NCBI RefSeq assembly: GCF_032854445.1
Contig: NC_088303.1
Coordinates: 14,021,501 to 14,081,500 of the forward strand
Direction: 5' to 3'
Origin: Liolophura sinensis
Lineage: Eukaryota; Mollusca; Polyplacophora; Chitonida; Chitonidae
DNA length: 60,000 nucleotides
Shown here: in pieces, positions 1-12,040 of the stretch
How the letters are laid out: each line of letters begins with the position of its first letter
Position numbering within the stretch: the first letter of the stretch is position 1
Program-made: the position numbers and the translations under genes
The notes under the pieces: model-generated
Databases searched by the model: none
What the model saw: the letters and a program-made list of their open reading frames with translations, nothing else
Told to the model about the DNA's origin: nothing

Positions 1-143
1 CCGTAAGTTGCCTCACTACCTGCGCAGTCCATTTTAGAAAATTGATGCCAGTGATCCGCAATCTGTAGTGATGAGGTTTCCCAAGATGCCATGGACGTCA
101 GAGAGGTGAAGTTAAAGCGCACAGCATCTTTATTAAGTCCAGC
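1..143 (-). CDS. Probable exon 2 of a secreted-protein gene (partial, runs off the window edge)
   Basis: On the minus strand a good acceptor ('gtattttcag') is followed by 47 open codons that reach the window edge; the other two frames close early. The peptide starts AGLNKDAVRFNF and contains one Cys near its end. The exon starts in phase 0, which matches the phase-0 donor of the signal-peptide exon at 1709-1816, so the two may join directly, although further exons between them cannot be excluded. A possible donor lies inside it (after the Cys-Ala codons, 'gcag|gtagtg'), so the exon may end a few codons before the edge. I do not recognise the family. The open frame and splice site are seen; the gene link is inference. 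Confidence 0.45.
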
Positions 144-591
144 CTGAAAATACCCCATGCCCACAGAATTATGGTGTTGGAATATGCGTCTTGTATAAAC
201 GAGTGAATAAACCAGCGCGCTGTTTATGCAGTTCGTTAAAATAATGATTAAAATGATGTACATGACAAACTCTACAATATTCCAATTTCATTAGATAATA
301 CATTTACAAAGCCTTAAAGGCAATATATACAGATGTTCCAATAGGGACTCACTTTACAAACTCTATTGTACTATTTTCAATAAAGTATGCAAACAGCCTT
401 ATACAAGAACGAATACCATGCTGTGTAAATGTCGTATTGTTACCTAGTCCTCACGAACAGTGGCAGCAGGTGAATAACAAAATATTCCCTCCGGTAAGGC
501 CGAGATTTGAAGCGTATGACGTACACTAATCATCGCAGAAATATAAAACTTCCGCCACTGTGATTACAAATAAGGATGGTATACAACAGAG

Positions 592-965
592 CTCATTACA
601 CGAAGCATACATCTGACATATCACCCTTAACTTTTACCTTAACATTGATATATCAATACATAAAAAGTTAATTCCGGTAATCAGTATGCACATAGGGCAT
701 CTGCAATGAAACATCCTCCTCGTTGTACTGCGCTTCACATGTATACAAAACCTGAGCTCAATACATGAAGTACATTTGACATACCACCCTTAGTTTTTAC
801 CTTAACATTGATATATCAATATATGAGAGGTTAATTCGTGAATTTTACAAAGTCACGGTTATCAGTATGCACATAGGGCATCAACTATAAAACATTCCCC
901 CTGGTGGTATTTTGCTTTACATGTATACAAAACCTGGCCGCTCATTACATGAAGTACTTTTTCGG
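592..965. repeat. Tandem duplication, units of about 164-184 bp
   Basis: Two units start with gctca(t/a)taca(c/t)gaag at 592 and 756, and a third truncated unit starts at 940. Shared blocks include 'ttaacattgatatatcaata' and 'cagtatgcacatagggcat'. The copies have diverged by small indels. No coding potential was seen. Confidence 0.75.
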
Positions 966-1346
966 AGACCTTCCTCAACATTTACCTTAACACTCTTTTA
1001 CTCTAATTAGACGCCCACGTCGATATTCGAGGTTTGACGTAAGCTACACCTGTATACTCAGTACAGGGGGGGGCTAAGAATGGAGTCGCTAGTGCTTCAA
1101 AGTAGAGCATACATATGACATGCGTGTTAAAAACCACTTTGTTCACAAAGTATAAAAGCCAATAATGACTTTTATATCGCTCAATGGAATGTCCTTTGTG
1201 AATATCACAGGCGTGCAGTTATGCGGAGGAGCATTAAAAATCAAAACTACCTCAGTGTACAAACGGGTATAATGTTATTTAGTAATATATGCGTCCACAC
1301 TCACATATTTAGCCAAGCATAGCCCGCGTTCAATCTGACAAGGTAA

Positions 1347-1582
1347 TATTTATTTATTTAGTTATTTAATTGGTGTTTTACGCCGCATGCAGAAATATTT
1401 CACTTAAACGACGGTGGTCAGCATAATCGTGGGAGGAAACCGAGCAGAGCCCGTGGGAAACCCACGACCATCCGCAGCTTGCTGGTAGACCCCGGAAGCC
1501 AGCATGAACTCACAGCGACCTCATTGGTAAGACGCTCCTGGACCATTGCACCGTGCTGGCGTACTCACCCCCTCGGCCACGA
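1347..1582 (-). mobile_element. tRNA-derived SINE copy, near full length
   Basis: The plus strand reads as the reverse complement: a T-rich tail (tatttatttattta), 'ggtgttttacgccg', then 'gaggaaaccgagcagagccc' and a tRNA-like head ending near 'cctcggccac'. The same order of blocks recurs at 3.9, 8.0, 9.6 and 44.7 kb. The left part is diverged and the head is slightly shortened. It lies between the two probable exons of the minus-strand gene, so it would be intronic there. Confidence 0.8.
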
Positions 1583-1708
1583 AATATGAAAGATGAGCAA
1601 GTGTGAGGCATGTATCGTGAGGTAAAATGCTCATGTATACCTTTTCTTAGCACAGATAATTGTTGCACATCTTTGTATAGTGACTCGAGATACCCGGGTC
1701 CGACTTAC

Positions 1709-1816
1709 CAAGGGAGAACATCCATTTGGAATGTGGCAGACGTCTTCATGACTGCTTACCATGCCAGATACCATCCAAATAATTAAAACAACCCAAAGCC
1801 TTGCTTGTCCCACCAT
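1709..1816 (-). CDS. Probable first coding exon (signal peptide) of a minus-strand secreted protein
   Basis: An ATG at 1816 with G at +4 opens 36 codons. The peptide begins MVGQARLWVVLIIWMV, a short positively charged start and a hydrophobic core typical of a signal peptide, with likely cleavage after the Ser-Ser at 21-22. The mature part starts HEDVCHIPNGC with two cysteines. The exon ends at a strong donor (ttg|gtaagt, plus-strand 1703-1708) in phase 0. An earlier weaker donor (ggcatg|gtaagc) could also be used. The partner exon is probably at 1-143. No family is recognised. A chance ORF is possible, but signal peptide plus consensus donor plus phase match is more than I expect by chance. 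Confidence 0.5.
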
Positions 1817-3929
1817 GTCGCCAGTAGCTTACTTTCGTCTGATTTGCCCGACTGGTTTTCACCTTATGCGACAGGGTGGCAAACTGAAAACAAAAACGGA
1901 AAAATAACAATAATAACTAGACCTACATGCAGTGTCACGACTACCGGGTAGTTTTTACAAGCAGAATTGCTTCTGTTTCAGTACAAATCAGTTTCACCCC
2001 TACCCAACATTTAGAGCTGTCGATTGTAGAACAGCGGTGTGGGTGTGTATTTTAAGATTTCTAACTCTTAAACTGTTTTACGGTCTGAAAAATTTAGTTC
2101 AGTTCTCGTTCTTCTCCCTATAAAACCGATTACTGACATATAGCAAAATTTAAAACAGACAACAGACTTTCCAAACTGTTTGTTTAGAAAATAATATAAT
2201 AATAGATTCACATACAACTGTTTGAAAAAAGAACGGAATATATTAAAATATTTCAAATCAGAACGTTAAACTGCATATTTCCGGTGCTTTAACCATAGCG
2301 TCAGGTATGTTGATAAGATTCCTGTGAAACAGCGCTGATGTGCACTTTAGCGTGGAAGGGGATATATTGTACAACTTTGTACAAGCGGGCGTAGCGCTAT
2401 AGCCAACTACTATACCCACATGTAGCAACTGTTAACTGTGATGTTACATGCTATAGAACATAACAAGTTTTAAACGCATTTTATGCGAAAACTATCGGTC
2501 GTGAAATGTTCGAAAGTGAAAAGGAGTAATCGGTATAACAGCTGACCAATTTTCAGCTTAACAGTAGCAATAGTTTCTGGTCACATGACATTTTAAAATG
2601 GTCAAGAGGAAGGCCCAAGATTTTTATACAGATAATATAAAAATCTGACTTGCTACGGCTATGTTTCCAGTGGCTATAAAAGGAAGCTTTGAGAATGTGA
2701 CATAATGTCTATGTACGAAGCATAGAAACATCCTTAACTTACCGATACCTTTGCACAAGAGTGACATGGGCACTGGCGTCTATGTACAGATAGTACAGAA
2801 ATGAGTTCGAGTTGTTCACTGAAAGCTGCACATAGCACACCTGTTTTAGCTCACGAGCCTAAAGATCGGCACATGCTCTACCAGGACTGTGCAAAATCAT
2901 CAGATAAAGAAGGGAAGTGGACAACAAAGTCCATCATCGTCAAGAGGTACGCAGTTTATTCCTGTTACACAGACTTGCCCAGATGTAATATAGCATGCAA
3001 TACTATAAGCAATTCAAATGTTCACACCGTATTGGCTCAATATCGTAGTAGTATGATGCAAATAAACCAGGTGAATACATCACAGCAGGTACGATTGGGT
3101 TACTAAGACTGCAGTAAACTCGCATGTATATGTAATCTGCATCTTGTTAAGACTAGGTTTTTGTTGACTGTAAAACTTAGAGCCTAGAGAATGAGACATA
3201 CATAAGTACAGGTTTGTGTTAAGAGTAGAAACTTCAGTAACTTACAAAATAAAACTGTGAAGCCGATCCCACCTTATGCATGTAATTCAGAAGAGCTGTG
3301 TGCTACACCAACCTTACACGAGAGTGATGGAAGGAGGGACCGATACCTTTTAAAAAAATGTGGACCATTCACTAGTTTTATTTCAGAAAACGGTCACATT
3401 TTTTATACATGATACATCAACGATAAAATACAGTTTACACCTTTTGCATCAGGCACGATAACTCATCTGTCCTCCAAGGAGACAATGTTCTTTCGAACGC
3501 AGCCATGCGTTAGTCTATATAGCTGCACATGTCCTTGTTATTGTACTAAATGTGTACCAGGAGCTTTTATAGGTGAAAACGCCCTAATATTATTCAACGA
3601 GCCGTATGTACATCAAATATAATGAAAGGAACCCTTATGCCATATTTCGAAGATAAAACGGAAAGCGTATCTTAGCAAATACTCGTATACCTTTGAACTT
3701 CAGCTGTCACAGTTGACGTAGTCCACGTCCTTTTTATGCGGCTTTGAAATATACTTTGACATCGAGATGTTTTTCATATTATGTATAAAACCAACTACCA
3801 CTTAAATCCAATCAACAGGTGTCAGCTGGGATGATGGATTAGAGAATTCTCTTGTATTAGAAATTCTAAACAATGGAAGGACCGATGCACATAACCATTC
3901 TAACGGACACCTAAAACAATTATACTCAT
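1817..3929. other. Gene-free stretch, nothing recognised
   Basis: AT-rich sequence. The longest open frame (2801-3106, plus, 101 codons) shows no domain, no biased composition and no splice context, and is probably chance. If the minus-strand gene is real, its promoter and 5' UTR should lie just above 1816; I see no clear TATA box at a convincing distance. Confidence 0.5.
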
Positions 3930-4138
3930 TTTTTGATTTGATTACTTTGCTCAAGAATATTTCACTTATACGACGGCGGTCAGCATTATATTTGGAGGAA
4001 ACCGGGCAGAGTTTGGGAGAAAACCATCCGCAGGTTGCTGCCAAACCTTCCCATGTGCGGCCGGAGAGGAGGGTGATCTGGGCGAACTGACAGTGATCGC
4101 ATTGGTGAGCGGCAACTGGGTCATAGACCTCCGCACTT
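3930..4138 (-). mobile_element. SINE copy, partial
   Basis: Contains 'caagaatatttcacttatac', 'gacggcggtcagcattat', 'gaggaaaccgggcagag' and the tRNA-like block 'gatcgcattggtgag'. The tail is eroded and the head is cut where the minisatellite at 4135 begins. Confidence 0.75.
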
Positions 4139-4560
4139 GGGCATCATGACCTCTGGCACAAAGGGCATCACAACTAACTCTGACACTAAGGGCACCAAGA
4201 CCTCTGAAGAGGCACCATGACCTCTGACACTCAGGGCATCATGACCTTTGACACTGAGGGCACCACGACTCCTGGGGCTCGGAACACTAAGGGCATCTTT
4301 GACACTTTGACACTTTGACACTGAGGGCACCATGACTTCTGACGAGGCACCATGACTTCTGACACCAAGGGTACCATGACCTCTGACGAGGCACCATGAC
4401 TTCTGACGAGGCACCATGACTTCTGACACTAAGGGTACCATGACTTCTGACGAGGCACCATGACTTCTGACACTAAGGGTGCCATGACCTCTGACAAGGC
4501 ACCATGACTTCTGACACTAAGGGTCTCATGACCTTTGACACTGAGGATACTGTGACATTA
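4135..4560. repeat. Minisatellite of short 'caccatgacttctgac' units
   Basis: Short variable units (about 18 and 27 bp) built on 'gaggcaccatgacttctgac' alternate with 'actaagggtaccatgacctc'. Because several units are multiples of 3, the minus strand carries a 106-codon repetitive open frame, which I regard as non-coding. The array abuts the SINE at its left. Confidence 0.85.
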
Positions 4561-4611
4561 AAAACATCACGACGTGGTTATTATGATTATTATTACCTCG
4601 AAAAACTAACT

Positions 4612-5043
4612 TAGGGTGATCTCTCTGACAGAAATTATATTCTCGCCTCTGGTACTACAGGTACCATGACGTCAATTAAAAAGTATCTTAACATCTAATA
4701 CTAAGGGTATCACGACACTAAAATAAATATAATTATGAAGCTTATTTCATTATTGTGATTCTGGGGTATTTAACTTAGGTCCAAACAGCAACCTATGAGT
4801 AGGCAGGGACGCATGCACTTTAACGCCAGTCGCATGAAAACACCAATTGTTGAAATACTTAACAGTGTTACTACATCTAAGTTTCGTTGTTCATTGAATT
4901 GCTTGAATTTTCTCATTAATAACATTTTGTTTGAAATTAGGAGAAACAATATCAACAACGTATAGGTATTCCGATGGGTATAAATAATGCCTCCTTCTGG
5001 CTGACCTATGCATTTTATTTGGTGGTATGCAGAAATTATTAAG
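4612..5043. repeat. Dispersed repeat, copy 1 of a 430-bp direct pair
   Basis: Nearly the same sequence recurs at 8953-9374, from 'gtgatctctctgacagaaat' to 'tttatttggtggtatgcaga'. Copy 1 retains a short 'taatactaagggtatcacga' segment that is lost in copy 2. No terminal inverted repeats or coding frame were seen. It may be an unclassified interspersed element. Confidence 0.75.
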
Positions 5044-7974
5044 GAATAATCCCCACCAGGCTCGATCTGTCTCAGTCACTAAATTGTAGGGGTTCTCTCT
5101 CAAAGATATCTACATTTACAGGATTTAAACGGAACTACAAACCCTCCACATGGGGCAATTTATCTGATTTGTTTTTATACAAAGAATAAAACGGTTTTCT
5201 ATCCTGTTAACTTTATAACAGGAGGTATAGTTTTAATTTTGATATAATAAATTACCCTTACTTGGATATCGGTATACCGATGCATATATCGTATATATAT
5301 CCCGCCATGTGTAATGTGACAATTCCAATCAACGTCACCAGTTATTACTGCAAAAACTTATGTGCCAAACTTATTCCATGAAACGCCCTCACTTTAAGTT
5401 TTACAATGAATATAATTCTCTCCTGAACTTTCATCTCTGGCAGTCTGCTTCATAATTGTGTCTAAGTCCGTCTTAACCCTCTGCTAGAAGCGTAGTGTTG
5501 AATTAAATCACCCTGTTCGTTGGATATATGAATAGTTGTAATCAAAGCGCAACTGAGATACATATCTCGATTATCGACAACTTACAACTAGCATGATATA
5601 AACACTGATTTCATTGATTGGCTTAGAACGTTCCGTGTGTCTTTGAAAGCTGTTCTCTGCTTTCCTTTGCGTGATTCCCCCCTAATTTCTTACTTTCTTA
5701 GTTCTTTGGAGGTTTGTGCATAAACGTTGTGTTGTGATCACTGACATCGAACGTTTTTTGTGTTCGGAGGCCTAGAAAAAATCCAAATACTAGTAACAAC
5801 AAATGACGGGATATTCCACAAAGCTGATTTAAACTGGTTCTATCAGCTTGTATATTCTTTGCTAAACACTAAGTTTATTAGCATGGAAACCCATGCCCAT
5901 AGAGCGATGGCACGATAGTATGAAGCAGTGACACGATTGCGCGCAGCAATGAAACGATGGACCAGAGCGATAACATGATATTGCGAAGAGATAGAACTAT
6001 ATTTCGAGCATTGTCCCTTTGCTTCCAGTCTGGTACCCCTAAAATGCCATACCTTGCAAGGCAAAATCCAAACTTAAATTGCCAGACATCCCTCTTGTAC
6101 TATTAAACTTCTATCCTTATACTGCTAAACGTCTGTTATATGGCAAATGTAACATACAGCAACCTTGTGTATCACCTGTGTGAAGAAGGCTTTCTATGAA
6201 CTAGTTAGCTAGCAACACTTTGCCAACACTTAACCAGTGCAATATGAACGTCTCAAAAAATGAATTCTGAAAAACAAGAATATTCTCTGCCCATAAATAT
6301 AGTTTAATCTTAACATGAAACGGCAGTTTATAACGAATATAGGTGTGTTTACATACCTTGACCAGACGTATTATATAACAGCGATACTGACTGAGTGTAT
6401 TGCCGCGGATAACCACAAGCACTTTTATCCTTTCACCGGAAAGAATACCCCTTGTTAAAATTCAAGGTGTGGGTATCTTCATGGGCAAGTCCCACCCCCT
6501 GAATACAACCCCTCGCCCTATCGGTTTTGAACGTCCCAATAGCTCCATGTCAACGCCCGATGACTAATAGTGGTATACATGTATATACGTGTGTGCCGTA
6601 TGTGTATCAGTGGTATATTTCTAAACTTCCAGTTTTAAATAGGCTATACAATGACATATAGCATATATCCGTGTTGACGTTACATTGCTGGGAGAGAACG
6701 GCGAACAGATTGAATGCCAGGTGGTTTGGGCCCACGTGATTCCCAACAATATTTCGACGATACGCCCGCTTTTCATTGAACAGCAACACACAGACGTTGT
6801 TATTTAATACACCGGATATATCTTCACTTATTAACTGGCTCAAAGGTCACCTATCACCTGTACAGGTGTTGGTTAGCTGAGCAGCTGCTTCCAGCAGGAC
6901 ACAAACACCTGAACGATTAAGTGGTACACTGGCTGGATGTCCCTACCATACGTTTCTGTATCACATTGCATCATGGGGACGTGAATATAGGAGACCTAAC
7001 TAAAACCTTCTTGCAGAGATGAATGTATAGGCCTGTGCTTGTTTAGTTTTCAAAAATTTTAAATATTATTTTCAAAACGTTAAAAATAAATATAATACAT
7101 ATCAAGTTTTTGAAAACAAAAGTACCAATAGAAACTCAAGCAATTCTTATTTGTATTTTGAAATAAAATATTTATAAATGACCATTCAGCTAAACCTCAC
7201 CAAATTATTTCCAAAAGATTATGAAATATTGCAGCTACAACGGTTACGCAAGTTAAACTGATTAATGGGCAAATTATTATAAGTATAACTTTGAAAAAGC
7301 TACAAGGCAAATATGTGAGGTAAAATTATCATCTCTGAAATTAATTAATTAAGAAGTGTGTATGAGTCAAAATGATCATCAGCAAAATTTTGTGAATTTC
7401 CTTTCAGTTCGTTCAGAGATACGGCAAAGAAACAGAAAATGGGTAGGTCATGACTTTTTAAGAAAACATTTAAAAACAAGTATCTTCCAAGCTTTAGATA
7501 TATTAACACTAGCTTATAATTTTGATCTTTAAATTTTCATACACTACCTAATAACGCAGTAATGATTGTGTGATTTATAGTTTTCAAAATTGAAAAGTTA
7601 AATTAACTGTTTAGCGTTTTTTAAAAATTGCATCGGAATAAATAGCATAGAGTTGCCCCCGACACCCTAGAGAAGATTTGCTCTTGTCTGTGTTGTCGGA
7701 TTAACATTTAGACTGTGACTGTTATCATATAGGACATAAAGTGAACTACTACATGTGTCTGTACACTGTTACTGAAAGGTAAAAATAGGTTATGCGCCAT
7801 AGGTAGACGGTAAATTTGATATACATAACATCTGACTGTTATACGGGAACCTTTGGTCAGAGACGAAACAGAAACCCTGACATAGTAAGTAATAAAAAAC
7901 AGATGTCATTTCGTAAACCGGATGTACGTAATCCTCACTATACATTCAACGCCAGGGTCCTAAAGTCGTAGACT
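5044..7974. other. Gene-free stretch, nothing recognised
   Basis: AT-rich sequence with only short open frames. At 5900-5995 a degenerate 'gcgatgg/acgat' motif repeats several times. No splice-flanked coding segment was found on either strand. Confidence 0.4.
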
Positions 7975-8214
7975 TTGATTTGATTGTTTGATTGGTGATT
8001 TACGCCGTATTGAATAATATTTCAATTACACGACGGCGGCCAGCTATAAATTGTGGGAGGAAACCGGGGGAAACTCAAGACCATCTGCATGATGCTGGCA
8101 GACATTCCCATGTTCGACAGGAGATTCTTGAAATCATGATGAGCTAAACTTGAACTCACGGCGGTCGGATTAGTCAGAGGCTTCTGAGCCTATGTGCTGC
8201 ACCAGCAAGCCAAC
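7975..8214 (-). mobile_element. SINE copy, near full length
   Basis: Starts 'ttgattggtgatttacgccg', then 'cgacggcggccagc', 'gggaggaaaccggggg' and the B-box-like region 'cttgaactcacggcgg', and ends in the tRNA-like head 'gctgcaccagcaagccaac'. Reverse orientation relative to the plus strand. Confidence 0.8.
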
Positions 8215-8304
8215 TACTTCAGCTGTGCGATCCGAGTAAAGGATGTAAACCCATAACGAACCTCATGTACAATGTGGCGTTTTAGTATATACGATATTGA
8301 ACAG

Positions 8305-8470
8305 CGATATACACAGTATTAAATCAGTCAGTTATGGCTTAAAACAACAATCAAATAAGTAAATAAGGGGAGAGAAAGAGACACAGCGACCGCATTGGTG
8401 GGAGGCTCCTGAGTCTGTCGTGCTAACCCCCTTGGCCACGGAAGCGCCAAATAAATAAATAAATAAATAT
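8305..8470. mobile_element. Two SINE fragments
   Basis: 8305-8367 resembles the plus-sense tail ('ggcttaaaacaacaatcaaa' then 'taagtaaataag'). 8381-8455 resembles the reverse tRNA-like head ('cagcgaccgcattggtgg', 'ccccttggccacggaagc') and is followed by an aaataaat run to 8470. They look like remnants of two insertions. Confidence 0.55.
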
Positions 8471-8952
8471 CTTGTTACTAAATTGAATCGTCATATAAAC
8501 CCAATAAATGGTAAAAATTATCGCGCAGATTCGGCACGGATTTCTAATGTCATCTTAGGTTACACACTCATAATAAACCTGTGCATATACAGTTAAAAAA
8601 AATCTTATTAAAAATGGAACTATGTTGGGAGTAGGCTTAGTGGTTGTACGGAAACCAACGACTGATAAAAAAAAGCACGAAATTCATTAAATCCTAGGAC
8701 ACAAAACCTGATAATGCAAATGAACGGACTGGTTTCGAACTTTACCTGAGGATATACAAAATGAATCCCTATACACATGTAATACAAAACCAACAAACAT
8801 TGGGAATTACGCATGCAGTATGCAAAAATTATGTGATCCGGCTGGTTTCCAATTTGATATGAGGCTCCACAAGGTGAACCCCCTTCACACAGATTTATCA
8901 AAATCTGACAATAGATTTGGGGAGTTACTGCACAGAAGCAAAGCGTGATAAT

Positions 8953-9374
8953 TTAGGGTATGGTGATCTCTCTGACAGAAATTATATTCTCGCCTCTGGT
9001 ACTACAGGTACCATGACGTCTATTAAAAAGTATCTTAACATTAAAATGACACTAAAACAAATATAATTATGAAGATTATTTCATTATTGTGATTCTGGGG
9101 GTATTTAACTTAGGTCCAAACAACAACCTATAAGTAGACAGGGACGCATGCACTTTAACGCCTGTCGCATGAAAATACCAATTGTTGAAATACTTAACAG
9201 TGCTACTACATCTAAGTTTCGTTGTTCATTGAATTGCTTGAATTTCTCATTAATAACATTTGTTTGAAATTAGGGGAAAACCATATCAACAACGTATAGG
9301 TATTCCGATGGGTATAAATAATGCCTCCTTCTGGCTGACCTATGCATTTTATTTGGTGGTATGCAGAATTATTC
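8953..9374. repeat. Dispersed repeat, copy 2 of the 430-bp direct pair
   Basis: Matches 4612-5043 in the same orientation with small indels. The stretch before it (8471-8952) holds no gene; 8690-8890 contains two loosely similar blocks ('gactggtttcgaactttacc' and 'ggctggtttccaatttgata'). Confidence 0.75.
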
Positions 9375-9570
9375 ACGAATAAGTGTGATAGTCGTGCAGA
9401 CGTGGAGATCGACGGAACCCAGTCAATATCCATCGCTTTTCGCAAAAGCGTAGAGTAAGAAGAGACAAAACATCCTTATACTGAAACACGCCACTGAAAG
9501 TAGGCTACAGCTAAAGTATGGGTGAGAAGTACAATATGTAATCCAACTCCGTCTATATGTATGTAATTTA

Positions 9571-9812
9571 TTCTTTTATTTGATTGGTGTTTACCCCGTA
9601 CTCAAGAATATTTCACTTATACGGCCAGGATCATGGTGGGAACCAGGGGGAAACCCACGACCATCAACAGATCGATGGCAGACCCTGCCACGTATCAACC
9701 CAGAGGAAGTAAGCAGGAGATAGGATTTGAACTCTCAACGATCGCCTTGGTGAGAGGATATTAGGTCATTGTGCTGCGCTGGCATGCTAACCACTAAGCC
9801 ACATAGGCTCCT
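9571..9812 (-). mobile_element. SINE copy, near full length
   Basis: 'tatttgattggtgtttaccc', 'ctcaagaatatttcacttat', 'cccacgaccatcaacag' and a well-kept tRNA-like head with 'gctaaccactaagccaca'. Read on the minus strand, the A-box-like 'gtggcttagtgg' and the B-box-like 'gagttcaaatcc' are visible, supporting origin from a tRNA. Confidence 0.85.
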
Positions 9813-9826
9813 CTATGTCTACAAAC

Positions 9827-9850
9827 ATATATATATATATATATATATAC
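9827..9850. repeat. (TA)n microsatellite
   Basis: A run of about eleven TA dinucleotides directly after the SINE head. Confidence 0.9.
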
Positions 9851-10526
9851 ATATTTATGGATGCATACTGCGATAAGCTCAAGAAAAGTAAAAAATATAA
9901 GTGAAGTGAAGGTATTTGTAGATGAGGCTTCTAGTGGTATGTTTTACTATTTCTATTTTTTTAATTTAATTTGTTTCTTTATTTTTGTGGTTTTTCCATT
10001 TCAATCCTACATCAAGCAGAAGATCGTATCCTCAGCACTAATTTTATACCATAAATTTGTTACACGGGGCGTTATACACGTCTCAGTACCCAATCTTTAT
10101 TGTTCAATTTGAGGTCATTGTGTCACCCGCATTTCCCAACAAAGGCCAGTCCAATACTAGGTCATTGGGCGGCCCCCACTCACATGAACTGGGGAAGATG
10201 TCTGGCTTAGAAAACCAGTCCAGTCCAAGTCCACTTTGACAGCGACATGGCGGGCACCTGTTGTTGATTCATCGAGCTTTCGTAACGTACACGGTAAAGT
10301 TGTGGATAAGTTTTATGAGTTAAGCGTGCCATATTGCCCAGTTATTGTGCATGGGTAGAGTGATATTTATGTATATGAACTTTATTGAAGTGCAGACTCG
10401 CGGAGTGTAAGCCTACACAAAGTTTGTTGATGTTGAATTGAGGTTGAAGTGAAGCTAAAAATGTCATGCTCGGTTGTAGGTCTTCCAACGCGAAAATGAA
10501 GTTGCTCCTTTTATAATAAAATGTTC

Positions 10527-10563
10527 GGGAAGGGAGGGGGTGGGGGTGGGGGTGGGGGGAGAG
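10527..10563 (+). other. G-rich tract with G-quadruplex potential
   Basis: Runs of three to six G separated by single A or T bases: 'gggaagggaggggg' continuing into three more G runs. This fits the G3+N1-7 quadruplex pattern several times over. It lies about 5 kb upstream of the first coding exon of the main gene. A promoter role is only a possibility. Confidence 0.7.
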
Positions 10564-10863
10564 AGGTTGGTCACTTGCCATCTGAACATTTCGGCTCCAA
10601 GCTGTGTTAAAACTCATCATTCTGTACTGTTACGCAACAGTGCTTGTGCACTACATGTAGCGTACAGGGGTAATGTACATACAAACGTGTAGGCCTATGC
10701 TGAAACTCACAGATATATCCTGCACTGCTTTGCACTTTCTATACGTTTCATCATGATACACAGTTACGAAGGCTCATGGTACAATGTAGATGGTGAATTA
10801 AAGAATTTTTGGATTTTTTGAGTGTGTTAGGTGACGGGGAGTAAGTTTGTGTATCTAGACATA

Positions 10864-11076
10864 TCTGGCCCAAGATCACGAAGCCAGCTTAGACTTAAGT
10901 CAACGTTTCAGTCATTAAACTTGATGTGTTCTTTTAGCTGAAATTTGTTTGACAATAATTAACTTATCCAGAGTTATGATGGGATGCAATATTTTGACTT
11001 TGTAACATAAGAAATAACAATTTTAAGATGTTCTGAAATTTTGAGTGAAGCCTAAGATCGCTTCGTGAACTCCGGA
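10864..11076. mobile_element. MITE-like element with imperfect terminal inverted repeats
   Basis: The left end 'ggcccaagatcacgaagcc' and the right end 'cctaagatcgcttcgtgaac' are imperfect inverted copies over roughly 28 bp. The length is about 213 bp and there is no coding frame. Target-site duplication is not clear. Confidence 0.6.
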
Positions 11077-12040
11077 GCCTGGTTACACTGGGCTTTCATC
11101 AGTTTTCACAGTTCAGTACTGGGGAGCTTTTACAAGATCACAACACACAGGACATGTACAGTATCAGTGCTGCAATGTGTACACGGACATGGAAAAGTGC
11201 TTGATAGTTGACTGGTTAGACATATGTATGGATACGAGTTAAAGATCAAATGTCCTCAAAAATACCCTTATTTATATCTCTGCTTAAAACATTCTTTGCA
11301 AACAGAATTTGGTTGTGGAATTTTATGATCCTTGGCCTCTAGATTCGATCTTCAGCAAGTATCATTCAAAAAATATTAAAAACTGCTTTTCTAGCACGCC
11401 TGTACTTATGTCTTAACCCTGAGGATTGGCATCGGCATCCAATATCCGGCCGGGAAAGCAGTGTTTAACAAAATGTTAGGTAGTGCCTAACGGTATTTTA
11501 AAAATATATTATTAATATTGAGTATTGAACTCAGGGTTTGCACACATGTAGGTCGCAATAACACAAGGAGGATATTTCTTCATCAATTCGCTGTGTGCCT
11601 ATGAAATACCATGAATTAAGAAATTCATGACTTAGTGTATTGGGTACATTAGTATCAGTGTTAAACAAAATACTAGGGGTGGGATCTTAAAAACTGTTTC
11701 ATGTACTGACCTGTTCTACATGCATAGAAAGCACAATGAAATGATGGAGATGTTCCATCGCTGATGATCTCTGTGCATATTTATTACTGAGCTGAAGTTT
11801 TGCATTCATGTGTGCACCTACAGGTGAGCTCTTTAGTAGACATGTTACCTAAACAAATATAAATTATTTGATGAACTTCACTGAATTTGCCCATGTTAAT
11901 TACCCCTTTCACAGAACTGACTGCATACAGTTTGAGATAACAAAGAGTGTATGTGTAGATTGAGGTAAAAAGCTAGTTTTAAAACTTACACATTCTTGTT
12001 GAGGGATGCGTAAATATAGGCCAGTGTTGAGTTAACGTTT
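11077..12040. other. Gene-free stretch, nothing recognised
   Basis: No repeats, no splice-flanked open frame and no RNA gene seen on either strand. A non-coding 5' exon of the main gene could lie here unseen. Confidence 0.4.

Noticed and set aside
2801-3106. 101-codon plus-strand ORF
   Set aside because: No signal peptide, domain, repeat or splice context; composition is not protein-like.
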